Origin: Rhizobacter sp.
GTDB lineage: Bacteria; Pseudomonadota; Gammaproteobacteria; Burkholderiales; Burkholderiaceae_C
Direction of reading: 5' to 3'
Assembly (NCBI GenBank): GCA_025351675.1
Contig: JANXVK010000225.1
Coordinates: 1 to 6,914 of the forward strand
DNA: 6,914 bases
Of this stretch, positions 1 through 6,120 are shown one piece after another (positions within the stretch are counted from its first letter, which is position 1; every line of letters begins with the position of its first letter). Below the pieces are notes generated by a model. The model saw nothing but the letters and a program-made list of their open reading frames with translations. It was not told the DNA's origin and did not search any database. Position numbers and translations under genes: made by a program.

Positions 1-23
1 AGCACTTTGCCAATCATGGCCAT
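1..23 (-). CDS. istA: Start of a leftward ORF, probable IS21 transposase IstA (5' fragment)
   Basis: The start codon is the complement of cat at 21-23, preceded by AGGAG (complement of 32-36) with an 8-base gap. The readable codons give MAMIGKV and the first two bases of an eighth codon before the window ends. A second in-frame ATG lies two codons in, but the spacing favours the first. IstA proteins of IS21-like elements often begin with a short Met-Ile-containing lead before the helix-turn-helix, and the position relative to the terminal repeats agrees with istA. Seven residues cannot identify a protein alone, so the name rests on context. Confidence 0.42.
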
Positions 24-40
24 GGTGATCACTCCTGATA

Positions 41-66
41 CCCCGCTGCTCAAAAAAGCAGCAGGG
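41..66 (-). other. Stem-loop in the leader of the leftward IS ORF
   Basis: GCTGCT at 45-50 pairs with AGCAGC at 57-62. After one C/A mismatch the stem continues with CCC at 41-43 against GGG at 64-66, giving 6+3 base pairs around a 6-base A-rich loop. It lies about 20 bases before the ORF start. In the minus-strand transcript the loop is U-rich, but no U-run follows the stem, so it is not a standard terminator. It could limit read-in translation of the transposase, but nothing in the sequence proves a role. Confidence 0.3.
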
Positions 67-80
67 TAGGCTGAACACCC

Positions 81-136
81 GGGTCACTTTGAGATCGGCA
101 CAACCCTCACAAGTGGGTCAATTCTCGGTCGGCGCC
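81..136. repeat. Two spaced copies of an IS-end motif
   Basis: Bases 81-102 and 115-136 align without gaps as GGGTCA-N6-GRTCGGCRC. Both copies open with GGGTCA and share TCGGC at the same offset, and their starts are 34 bp apart. Repeated motifs of this kind inside the ends of IS21-type elements are transposase binding sites, which is the likely role here. Confidence 0.5.
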
Positions 137-140
137 AACA

Positions 141-682
141 AACGTACTGCTCCGAAACCGCGCTTGTCACGCCGCCTGTGCTGCGCTTCCCGCCGTTTGA
201 ACATCTGCGCCAAGGGAAAATAATCGCTGCGTGGAATACCGTGCGGTTTCCAGACTAGGCGCGTGCAAAGATTTCGCGCCTCCTCCACCCTGAACCGATC
301 CGGCGTGCTGCGCCGGTGGCATCCCGTTCTTCACCTGCTGGTGACCGCCGCCAAATTCCATGATTGCGGCCCGCTCACGACGTGATCTTGTTGAAGACAG
401 AGCGTCGTTGAAGTTGTTCGGCCGTGAACGCCTCGCGTTTTTCGCAGCGCCAGTCTGGGCCGGCGTGCGCGCGCTCCTGCCGCAAGCTGGCCAGATCGAT
501 CGCGATCAGCTGCGCGGGCGTCGATCTGCCAAGCGCTCAAGCTCGTTTCCCAGTTCAGAGACAGTCGAACTTTTCGTCAGGTATCAGGTATTCGTCATCT
601 GAACTGGTTCGGTGTCTACAGCGCCGGTATCGCTCGAGCAGCCGGCTCGCGTTGCGCCCGTTCCGTTTGGCACGGCCTGTCG
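141..682. other. Stretch without an intact gene; coding-like fragments only
   Basis: No reading frame here combines a plausible start, a ribosome site and protein-like composition over a useful length. The open frames are Arg/Ser-rich and behave like chance frames in GC-rich DNA. Two short minus-strand pieces look more like real protein. One ends at 375 (listed separately). The other ends at a stop at 555-557 with the acidic tail SDDEYLIPDEKFDCL. They lie in different frames. A 7-bp tandem duplication (caggtat caggtat, 577-590) lies in the same area. The stretch probably contains eroded remnants next to the IS end. No convincing terminator for the regulator gene was found in it. Confidence 0.4.
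375..536 (-). pseudogene. Unrecognised coding remnant, 53 codons, no start
   Basis: This minus-strand frame is open from just after a TGA (537-539) to a TGA at 375-377. Its translation has balanced acidic, basic, aromatic and aliphatic content, for example AQLIAIDLASLRQERA near its start and CEKREAFTAEQLQRRS near its end, and reads like the C-terminal part of a soluble helical protein. There is no in-frame start codon with a ribosome site. The frame immediately upstream carries another protein-like string (SELGNELERLADRRP), so a single frameshift near 520-530 could join the two. I do not recognise the family. It may be a chance frame. Confidence 0.2.
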
Positions 683-1357
683 TCAGGCGGCAGGGTCGAG
701 GCTCTTGCGACGCAACCTGGTCACCATGAAACCCGAGGCCTGCATGAGATGCGATCTCACCAGCGCCTCGGCGCGTTCACCGTCGCCCTTGGCAATGGCC
801 TTCAGGATCGCCTCGTGCTGGTCCCAGATGTCGCGCGGCCTTTCGTCGCGGATCAGCACCTCGCCCATCACGCGCTGGGTGTAGGTCAAGTGGGTTTCGA
901 GCGCCGGGGCAATGAGCGGGTTGCTCGACAAGCCATAGATGAATTCATGGAACTTCATGTCGGCGGCGATCATTCGCGCCACTGAGCCGGCGGCGACCGC
1001 CTTGCGGCCGGCGTCGATCAGCGCCGGGCCGGCCTTGGCCGCGCGCTCGGCGCCCAGTTCCGCCGCGCGCCGCGCCGCGAGGCCCTCGATCACCGCGCGA
1101 ATGTCGTACATGTGCTGCACGTGCTCCGGATCCAGCGGCGCGACCAGCAAGCCGCGGCCGGGCGCGTCCTGCAGCACACCTTGGTTGTGCAGCAACGCCA
1201 GCGCCTGCTGCACCGGCTGGCGCGACACGCCCAGAGCCTGGGCAATCTGCTCCTGGATGATGCGGTCGCCCGGCGCCAGGACACCTGACGAGATCTCCGC
1301 GAGGATGGCGTCGCGCACCTGTTTGACGAGATTGGGTTGGCTGGCAAGAGTTTTCAT
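683..1357 (-). CDS. GntR-family transcriptional regulator, FadR/FCD subgroup
   Basis: A 224-residue protein, normal length for FCD-type GntR regulators. Residues 8-75 form the N-terminal winged helix-turn-helix, with the recognition region around QIAQALGVSRQPVQQALALL (38-57) and the wing at GRGLLV. Residues 80-207 form the all-helical FCD ligand domain. The expected metal ligands are visible: D133 and H137 in AADMKFHEF, H181 in DQHEAIL and H203 in RSHL. Such regulators usually bind DNA as dimers and are released by a carboxylate or acyl-CoA effector. The gene follows the acyl-CoA ligase by 27 bp on the same strand, so it is probably in its transcript. The ATG at 1357 has no clear Shine-Dalgarno sequence; instead an inverted repeat resembling the upstream operators fills the gap. 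Likely targets are the divergent promoters at 3041-3115 and its own leader. The effector is unknown. Confidence 0.93.
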   Translation of the reverse strand: MKTLASQPNLVKQVRDAILAEISSGVLAPGDRIIQEQIAQALGVSRQPVQQALALLHNQGVLQDAPGRGLLVAPLDPEHVQHMYDIRAVIEGLAARRAAELGAERAAKAGPALIDAGRKAVAAGSVARMIAADMKFHEFIYGLSSNPLIAPALETHLTYTQRVMGEVLIRDERPRDIWDQHEAILKAIAKGDGERAEALVRSHLMQASGFMVTRLRRKSLDPAA

Positions 1358-1360
1358 GAA

Positions 1361-1381
1361 TACGGAATGCGGAGTTCCGTA
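1361..1381 (-). promoter_or_regulatory. Inverted repeat before gntR, operator-like
   Basis: TACGGAA (1361-1367) and TTCCGTA (1375-1381) are perfect 7-bp arms around a 7-base spacer, filling the 27-bp gap between the ligase stop and the regulator start. Read on the minus strand, the core GGAACTCCGCATTC matches the divergent-region motif GGAACTCTGAATTC at 12 of 14 positions. This suggests a third, weaker binding site for the regulator, allowing autoregulation. In RNA it could also fold into a hairpin just upstream of the start codon. Binding is inferred, not shown. Confidence 0.5.
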
Positions 1382-1384
1382 AGT

Positions 1385-2950
1385 TTATCCGGGCTGGCCG
1401 GTGGCCAGTCGGTCCCGCAGCATCCGGTGCAGAATTTTGCCGGTGGCGGTGCGCGGCATCTCGGCGTCGGCGACGAAACGCACCGAGTGAGGCCGTTTGT
1501 AGCCGGCTATGCGGCCGCGGCACCAATCGAGCAGTTCGGCCTCGGTGGCCTCAGTCTCTTCGTGCAGCACCACGACAGCATGCACGGCCTCTCCCCACTT
1601 GTCGTGCGGCACGCCAACCACGGCGACGTCCTTGACCTTCGGGTGCGCGCCGATCACGCCCTCGACCTCGGACGGGTAGACGTTCTCACCGCCGGTGATG
1701 ATCATGTTGCTCTTGCGGTCGACGAGGTGGATGTAACCCTCGGCGTCGCGCCGCGCCATGTCGCCCACGGAGCACCAAGCGCCATCGTGGAAAGCCTCTT
1801 CGGTCTTGGCGGGGTTCTTCCAATAGCCGTCGAAAACGTAGGGCGTGCGCGAGTAGAGCTCGCCGACCTCGCCGTCCGGAACTTCCTTGCCCTGCGCGTC
1901 GAGCAGCCGGATCGGCCCCGAGCCGGCCCACTCACGGCCCACCGAGCCCAGCCTGTCGATTTGCTCTTCGGGACGCAGCAGCGTGACCCAGCCCGCTTCC
2001 GTGGAGCCGTACAGCTCGTAGAGCCGGCCGTTGCGGAAGTGTTCGAGAACCGCGAGCTTGGTCTCCTTGCGCGCCGGGGCGGAGGAGATCATCAGCTTCT
2101 CCACCGCACCCACGTCGTACTTCGCCTTGGTGGCTTCAGGCAGCCCCAGCATCATGATGTAGTGCGTGGGCACCAGCGAGGTGAAGGTGACCTTCTCGCG
2201 CGCCAACGTAGCCAGCAGGGCCTCCGGATCGAAGCACTTGCGGTCGTCGATCACGCAGGTGGCACCCAGGTGCGTGAAGGTGTGGCTGAAGTACAGCGAG
2301 TTGGCGTGGCACATCGGCATCACCAGCAGCGCGGTGTCGTGGCGCGTGAAACCCATCTCCAGCGCCGTGGCCAGCGCGATCAGGGTGTTGCCCTCGTGGC
2401 TGCGGATAGCGCCCTTGGGCCGACCGGTCGTGCCCGAGGTGTACATCAGCGCGCAGGGATCGGCCGGGCCCACGGCGTCGGCGGGGTTGTCGTTTTCGGC
2501 GGTCTCGATCAGCGCCTCGTAATCTCGCCAGCCGCTGGCAACCTCGGGACCGATGCCGATATAGCCCTGCGGCGCAATGGCGAGTTCGGTGCGGATTGAA
2601 TCGACGCGATCGCGCAGTTCGCCCTGCGCGATGAAGGCACGTGCTTCGCAGTGCGAGGCGATGTAGGCGATCTCCGGTGCGGTGAGGCGGAAATTGATCG
2701 GCACCGCCACCAAGCCGGCCCGCGCCAGCGCCACGTACATTTCCATCCATTCGACGCAGTTGTAGGCCAGCAGCGCCACGCGGTCGCCCTTGACCAGGCC
2801 GAGCGCGAGCAAGCCGCTGGCGAGACGGCCAGCGCGTTCGTGCCAATGCGCGAAGGTCAGCGCGCGCCGCGAGTCGCGCGCGCCGATCTTGTTCGGTTGC
2901 AGGCGTGCGTGCGCGGCCACAGCGTCGGCCACGGTGAGTAGATGGTTCAT
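1385..2950 (-). CDS. AMP-forming acyl-CoA ligase (class I adenylate-forming enzyme)
   Basis: A 521-residue soluble enzyme, full length for the family, that would convert a carboxylic acid, ATP and CoA to acyl-CoA, AMP and pyrophosphate through an acyl-adenylate. All core motifs are present: the phosphate loop YTSGTTGRPKGA (170-181), the MPMCHANSLYF motif (211-221), YGSTE (314-318), the ATP-ribose aspartate in VGD (D397), the hinge DRKSNMIITGGENVYP (411-426), and the C-terminal catalytic lysine in PRTATGKIL (K505). No residue essential for catalysis is missing. The start at 2950 has AAGGAG seven bases upstream. It is the first gene of the leftward transcript, with the GntR gene next, and is transcribed away from the TRAP operon under the shared control region. 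The family spans short-, medium-, long-chain and aromatic acids, so the substrate cannot be set from motifs. The context suggests it activates the imported acid or a derivative. Confidence 0.93.
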   Translation of the reverse strand: MNHLLTVADAVAAHARLQPNKIGARDSRRALTFAHWHERAGRLASGLLALGLVKGDRVALLAYNCVEWMEMYVALARAGLVAVPINFRLTAPEIAYIASHCEARAFIAQGELRDRVDSIRTELAIAPQGYIGIGPEVASGWRDYEALIETAENDNPADAVGPADPCALMYTSGTTGRPKGAIRSHEGNTLIALATALEMGFTRHDTALLVMPMCHANSLYFSHTFTHLGATCVIDDRKCFDPEALLATLAREKVTFTSLVPTHYIMMLGLPEATKAKYDVGAVEKLMISSAPARKETKLAVLEHFRNGRLYELYGSTEAGWVTLLRPEEQIDRLGSVGREWAGSGPIRLLDAQGKEVPDGEVGELYSRTPYVFDGYWKNPAKTEEAFHDGAWCSVGDMARRDAEGYIHLVDRKSNMIITGGENVYPSEVEGVIGAHPKVKDVAVVGVPHDKWGEAVHAVVVLHEETEATEAELLDWCRGRIAGYKRPHSVRFVADAEMPRTATGKILHRMLRDRLATGQPG

Positions 2951-2957
2951 GAGCGAT

Positions 2958-2963
2958 CTCCTT
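2958..2963 (-). promoter_or_regulatory. Ribosome binding site of the acyl-CoA ligase
   Basis: AAGGAG on the minus strand, seven bases before the ATG at 2950. It fixes the start of the ligase and is the strongest ribosome site of the leftward arm. Confidence 0.75.
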
Positions 2964-3040
2964 CAGGGGCGGTCCGGGGTGGCGCGGCGCCCACTCCACA
3001 CTGGCTCACAGGCGCGCCACAGGATGCCGCAGACACATGC

Positions 3041-3069
3041 ATATTAGCACTCTGAATTCAGAGTTCCAA
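3041..3069 (-). promoter_or_regulatory. Predicted sigma-70 promoter for the ligase-gntR transcript
   Basis: On the minus strand the order is TTGGAA (3069-3064), a 17-bp spacer, then TAATAT (3046-3041). Each hexamer matches the sigma-70 consensus at four of six positions, and the spacing is ideal. The spacer contains the perfect 14-bp palindrome at 3050-3063, so a bound regulator would exclude RNA polymerase. Transcription would start near 3034, giving a leader of roughly 85 bases. Confidence 0.55.
3050..3069. promoter_or_regulatory. Operator-like palindrome, left copy
   Basis: CTCTGAATTCAGAG (3050-3063) is a perfect 14-bp palindrome, extended by TTCCAA to 3069. The 20-bp unit recurs in inverted orientation at 3087-3106 with 19 of 20 bases matching. 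The dyad symmetry suits a dimeric GntR-family protein, and the regulator encoded at 683-1357 is the obvious candidate. Confidence 0.65.
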
Positions 3070-3085
3070 TAAGGATCTCCCTTAT
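3069..3085. repeat. Inverted repeat at the axis of the control region
   Basis: ATAAGG (3069-3074) and CCTTAT (3080-3085) are perfect arms around ATCTC. They lie at the centre of the larger mirror structure, so the symmetry of the two outer operators continues almost to the axis; the right half has two extra bases. It could be an additional contact site or simply the remainder of an ancestral duplication-inversion. Confidence 0.5.
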
Positions 3086-3086
3086 G

Positions 3087-3106
3087 TTGGAACTCTGAAT
3101 TCAGAT
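3087..3106. promoter_or_regulatory. Operator-like palindrome, right copy
   Basis: TTGGAACTCTGAATTCAGAT is the inverted counterpart of 3050-3069 and differs only at the last base. Its palindrome centre is 43 bp from that of the left copy, close to four helical turns, so two bound dimers would lie on the same face of the DNA and could cooperate or bridge. Confidence 0.65.
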
Positions 3107-3115
3107 TACTATTGC
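3087..3115 (+). promoter_or_regulatory. Predicted promoter of the TRAP-ThDP operon
   Basis: TTGGAA (3087-3092) is followed after 17 bp by TATTGC (3110-3115), the mirror image of the leftward promoter. The -10 match is poorer (three of six), so this promoter may be weaker or need help. TACTAT, two bases earlier, is an alternative. The right operator lies in the spacer, so regulator binding would block it. A start near 3122 would leave a leader of about 43 bases. Confidence 0.45.
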
Positions 3116-3153
3116 GTCAATCTCAGATAAAGATCTTCCGCACCGCCCCTTTC

Positions 3154-3158
3154 AGGAG
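3154..3158 (+). promoter_or_regulatory. Ribosome binding site of the TRAP binding protein
   Basis: AGGAG six bases before the ATG at 3165. It supports that start, which also gives a complete export signal. Confidence 0.75.
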
Positions 3159-3164
3159 ACGACG

Positions 3165-4184
3165 ATGAGCTTCACCCGCAGATATTTCCTCGCCACTGGC
3201 GCACTGGCCGGCACGGCCGCGCTGCCCGGACTGTCCTTCGCGCAGGGCAGCAAGGTGCCGGAGTTCAAGCTCAAGCTGGGCAACGATCTGCCGGTGACGC
3301 ACTCGGTGAACGTGCGTCTGAAGGAAGCGATCGCTGCCATCTCGTCTGACACCGGTGGCCGTGTGGCGATCGAGCTGTTTCCAAACAACCAGTTGGGCGG
3401 CGACGCCGACATGATGTCGCAGATTCGCTCCGGCGCTCTTGAGCTGGCGACCTTCCCGGGCACGGTGATGTCGACCCTGATCCCGGTCACGTCCATCACC
3501 GGCGTGGGCTTCGCGTTCTCGAGTTACGACAAGGTCTGGGCTGCGATGGACGGCGCGGTGGGCAACCACATCCGCGCCGCCATCGAGAAGATCAATCTGG
3601 TGCTCTTCGCGACCGTGTGGGACAACGGCTTCCGCCAGATCACCAGCAGCACCAAGCCCATCAAAACGCCCGACGATCTAAAGAACTTCAAGATTCGCGT
3701 GCCCGTCGTGCCACTGTGGGTGCAGATGTTCAAGACGCTGGGCGCCGCGCCGGTGAGCCTGCCGCTGGCCGAGGCCTACCAGGCCCTGCAGACCAAGGTG
3801 GCCGACGGCCAGGAGAACCCGCTGGCGCTGATCGAGTCGGCCAAGTTCTACGAGGTGCAGAAGTTCTGCTCGCTGACCAATCACGCCTGGGACGGCTTCT
3901 GGTTCGTCGCCGGCGGCAAGGTGTGGAAGTCGGTGCCCGCAGACTTGCAGCGGGTAATCACGAAGCACATCAACGCAGCAGCCATCAAGCAGCGTGACGA
4001 CATCGCCCGGGCCAACGTCGACCTGCAAAAACTGCTCGAAGGCAAGGGCCTGGTCTTCAACACCGTCGACAACACCGCCTTCCGGCGCGTGCTCAGCAGC
4101 GGCGGCTTTTACAGCCAGGCGAAGGAGAAATTTGGCCCAGAGGCCTGGGGCCTGCTGCAGCAATACGCCGGCGAAATCGCCTGA
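3165..4184 (+). CDS. dctP: TRAP transporter solute-binding protein, DctP family
   Basis: A 339-residue periplasmic binding protein that captures an organic acid and delivers it to the membrane subunits encoded next. The N-terminus has a twin-arginine pattern, TRRYFLAT (4-11), a hydrophobic stretch to about residue 21 and a probable cleavage site after SFA (24-26), indicating Tat export of a folded protein. Family hallmarks follow: FPNNQLGGDADMMSQIRSGALE (72-93), GFRQITSS (156-162), and KIRVPVVPLWVQMFKTLGA (176-194), whose R178 sits where DctP proteins hold the conserved arginine that pairs with the ligand carboxylate, then AEAYQALQTKVADGQENP (202-219). The length is typical. It is the first gene of the rightward operon, 6 bp before the permease. 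A carboxylated ligand is expected for the family, but which one is unknown. dctP is used as the family name, not as a claim of C4-dicarboxylate transport. Confidence 0.93.
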   Translation: MSFTRRYFLATGALAGTAALPGLSFAQGSKVPEFKLKLGNDLPVTHSVNVRLKEAIAAISSDTGGRVAIELFPNNQLGGDADMMSQIRSGALELATFPGTVMSTLIPVTSITGVGFAFSSYDKVWAAMDGAVGNHIRAAIEKINLVLFATVWDNGFRQITSSTKPIKTPDDLKNFKIRVPVVPLWVQMFKTLGAAPVSLPLAEAYQALQTKVADGQENPLALIESAKFYEVQKFCSLTNHAWDGFWFVAGGKVWKSVPADLQRVITKHINAAAIKQRDDIARANVDLQKLLEGKGLVFNTVDNTAFRRVLSSGGFYSQAKEKFGPEAWGLLQQYAGEIA

Positions 4185-4190
4185 CGCCCT

Positions 4191-6080
4191 ATGCATACTG
4201 CGACCAACGATGCCCTCCGCAGCGACATGCCGCACGCCGCCGGCGGCAGCAACGCGAACACTTGGGTGCTGGCGCTGGACCGCCGGCTGGGTGGCGCGAT
4301 CGAGGCCATCGCAGCGGCGCTGATCGTGGCTGAGATCGCCATCCTGTTCATGGGCGTAGTCTCGCGTTACTTCCTGCAGTTGCCGCTGGTGTGGTCCGAC
4401 GAAGTCGCCTCGCTGCTCTTCCTGTGGCTGGTCAGCCTCGGCGCGGTGGTGGCCTTCCGCCGCGGCGAGCACATGCGCATGACCGCGCTGGTGGCGAAGG
4501 CCTCGCCGAAGATGCGCGCATTCCTCGACACCGTGGCCATCGTTGCCGCGCTGGCCTTTCTGCTGCTGAACCTGTGGCCGGCTTACGAGCACGTGCTGGA
4601 AGAAGCCGCCGTGACTACGCCGGCGCTCGATATATCGGCGGCTTGGCGCGCTGCGGCGCTGCCCGTGGGATTGAGTTTGATGGCGCTTATGTCGCTGTTG
4701 CGCCTGTTCAAGACGGCCGACTGGCGGCAGGCCGGCGCCGCGATCGGCGCCGTCGTCGCGGCGGGCCTGCTGCTGTGGGCGCTGCAGCCCTTGCTGCCCG
4801 GCCTGGGCAAGCTCAACCTCGTGATCTTCTTCGTCGGCGTCACCGCCGTCACCGTGCTGATCGGTGTGCCCATCGCCGTGTCATTCGGTCTGGCCACCTT
4901 CGGCTTCCTGGCGCTGACGACGACCCTGCCAGTGGGCGTGATCGTCGGCCGCATGGACGAGGGCATGTCGCACATCATCCTGCTGGCGGTGCCGCTGTTT
5001 GTGTTTCTGGGCCTGCTGATCGAAGCCACCGGCATGGCGCGCGCCATGGTCACCTTCCTGGCCAGCCTGCTCGGCCATGTGCGCGGCGGGCTGTCGTATG
5101 TGTTGATCGGCGCGATGTACCTGGTGTCGGGCATCTCGGGCTCGAAGGTGGCCGACATGGCCGCCGTCGCGCCGGTGCTGTTCCCGGAGATGCGCCAGCG
5201 CGGCGCCAAACCTGGCGATCTGGTGGCGCTGCTGGCCACCAGCGGTGCGCAGACCGAGACCATCCCGCCCAGCCTCGTGCTCATCACCATCGGCTCGGTG
5301 ACCGGTGTCTCGATCGCGGCGCTCTTCACCGGCGGGATGCTGCCCGGCGTGGTGATGGGCCTGACGCTGTGCGCCGTGATCGGCTGGCGTTATCGCCACG
5401 AAGACCTGTCGCAGGTGAAGCGCGCCACGGGCCGTCAGATCGGCCAGGCCCTGCTGGTCGCGCTGCCCGCCATCGCGCTGCCTTTCGTCATCCGCGCTGC
5501 CGTGGTGCATGGCGTGGCCACCGCCACCGAGGTCTCCACGCTGGGCATCGCGTACGCGCTGCTCGCCGGGTTGCTGATCTACCGCCAGACGCAGTGGAAC
5601 CGGATGGTGCCGATGTTGGTGGAAACAGCCACGCTGTCCGGCGCCATTCTGTTCATCATCGGCACGGCCACGGCCATGGCGTGGTCGCTGACCCAGTCGG
5701 GCTTCTCGAACAGCCTGGCCGCGGCGATGGGCGCGCTGCCCGGTGGCGTGCCGATGTTCCTGTTCGTGTCGGTCGTGGCCTTCATCGTGCTGGGCAGCGT
5801 GCTCGAGGGCATCCCGGCCATCGTGCTGTTCGGGCCGCTGCTCTTCCCAATTGCCCGCCAGGTCGGCGTGCACGAGGTGCACTACGCGATGGTCGTGGTG
5901 CTGGCGATGGGCGTGGGCCTGTTCGCGCCGCCCTTCGGCGTGGGCTACTACGCCGCCTGCGCGATCGGCCGCGTCGACCCCAAGGACGGCATGAAGCCCA
6001 TCGTCGGCTACGTGCTGGCACTGCTGGTCGGCCTCGCCATCGTCACCGCCGTGCCGTGGATCTCCACCGGCTTTCTTTGA
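4191..6080 (+). CDS. dctQM: TRAP transporter fused permease, DctQ-DctM
   Basis: A 629-residue membrane protein joining both TRAP membrane subunits, which drives uptake with an ion gradient. Residues 1-175 are the small DctQ part: helices at about 36-58, 66-88, 112-128 and 153-172, with the hallmark VWSDEVASLLFLWLVSLGA (67-85). An extra hydrophobic segment (183-199) links it to the large DctM part (about 205-629). DctM signatures include IGVPIAVSFGLATFGFL (224-240), SGISGSKVADMAAVAPVLFP (313-332), SGAQTETIPPSLVLITIGS (351-369), GGMLPG (381-386), ATEVSTLGIAYALLAG (445-460), LGSVLEG (534-540) and FAPPFGVGYYAA (578-589). Fused forms are known, as in the sialic acid SiaQM type, where the linker helix matches the extra segment here. 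The start lies 6 bp after the dctP stop with no obvious Shine-Dalgarno, so translation is probably coupled. An internal ATG at codon 13 is possible. Confidence 0.93.
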   Translation: MHTATNDALRSDMPHAAGGSNANTWVLALDRRLGGAIEAIAAALIVAEIAILFMGVVSRYFLQLPLVWSDEVASLLFLWLVSLGAVVAFRRGEHMRMTALVAKASPKMRAFLDTVAIVAALAFLLLNLWPAYEHVLEEAAVTTPALDISAAWRAAALPVGLSLMALMSLLRLFKTADWRQAGAAIGAVVAAGLLLWALQPLLPGLGKLNLVIFFVGVTAVTVLIGVPIAVSFGLATFGFLALTTTLPVGVIVGRMDEGMSHIILLAVPLFVFLGLLIEATGMARAMVTFLASLLGHVRGGLSYVLIGAMYLVSGISGSKVADMAAVAPVLFPEMRQRGAKPGDLVALLATSGAQTETIPPSLVLITIGSVTGVSIAALFTGGMLPGVVMGLTLCAVIGWRYRHEDLSQVKRATGRQIGQALLVALPAIALPFVIRAAVVHGVATATEVSTLGIAYALLAGLLIYRQTQWNRMVPMLVETATLSGAILFIIGTATAMAWSLTQSGFSNSLAAAMGALPGGVPMFLFVSVVAFIVLGSVLEGIPAIVLFGPLLFPIARQVGVHEVHYAMVVVLAMGVGLFAPPFGVGYYAACAIGRVDPKDGMKPIVGYVLALLVGLAIVTAVPWISTGFL

Positions 6081-6107
6081 ATCCCAGAGTCCTCTGAACC
6101 CCAGACC

Positions 6108-6111
6108 AGGA
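6108..6111 (+). promoter_or_regulatory. Ribosome binding site of the ThDP enzyme
   Basis: AGGA nine bases before the ATG at 6121, in a 40-bp gap after dctQM. The gap has no terminator, so the ThDP gene belongs to the TRAP operon. A small inverted repeat, CAGAG TC CTCTG (6085-6096), lies in the same gap without a clear function. Confidence 0.5.
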
Positions 6112-6120
6112 TCCGACACC

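Larger units (their letters stand above)
1..140 (-). mobile_element. End of an IS21-family-like insertion sequence (partial)
   Basis: Read on the minus strand, this stretch begins with TGTTGGCGCCGACCGAG at 140, so the element would end in ...GCCAACA on the plus strand. It contains two spaced copies of a related 22-bp motif and then, about 117 bp inside the end, a well-placed ribosome site and ATG for a leftward ORF. IS21-family elements are known for TG...CA termini, several repeated motifs inside each end, and istA starting about 100 bp from the left end, so the architecture fits. Only this end is in the window. The other end, istB and any target duplication cannot be seen. The family call comes from recalled resemblance and layout, not from a database match. 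Confidence 0.55.

Noticed and set aside
635..649. Inverted repeat CGAGC/GCTCG downstream of gntR as a terminator
   Set aside because: Only a 5-bp stem with a 5-base loop and no following U-run on the minus strand, so it does not meet the pattern of an intrinsic terminator.
1337..2599. Long plus-strand open frame (420 codons) opposite the ligase
   Set aside because: It lies entirely antisense to a gene with every adenylation motif, is rich in His/Arg/Gly/Val, lacks a ribosome site and shows no known motif. Such frames are expected in GC-rich DNA.
3050..3106. Mirror repeat as an insertion-sequence end or attachment site
   Set aside because: It sits exactly between two divergent, well-led genes, overlaps promoter-like hexamers, and there is no target duplication or transposase nearby. 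A regulatory role explains it better.
6085..6096. CAGAG-TC-CTCTG as another operator copy before the ThDP gene
   Set aside because: It shares only short half-words with the divergent operators, the half-sites are in the opposite arrangement, and a 2-base loop cannot form a stable hairpin. It could be chance.
4391..6097. 568-codon plus-strand frame overlapping dctQM
   Set aside because: Extremely Arg/Gly/Ala-rich, no start context, and it covers the same bases as a permease with clear transmembrane and DctM signatures. It is a frame shadow.
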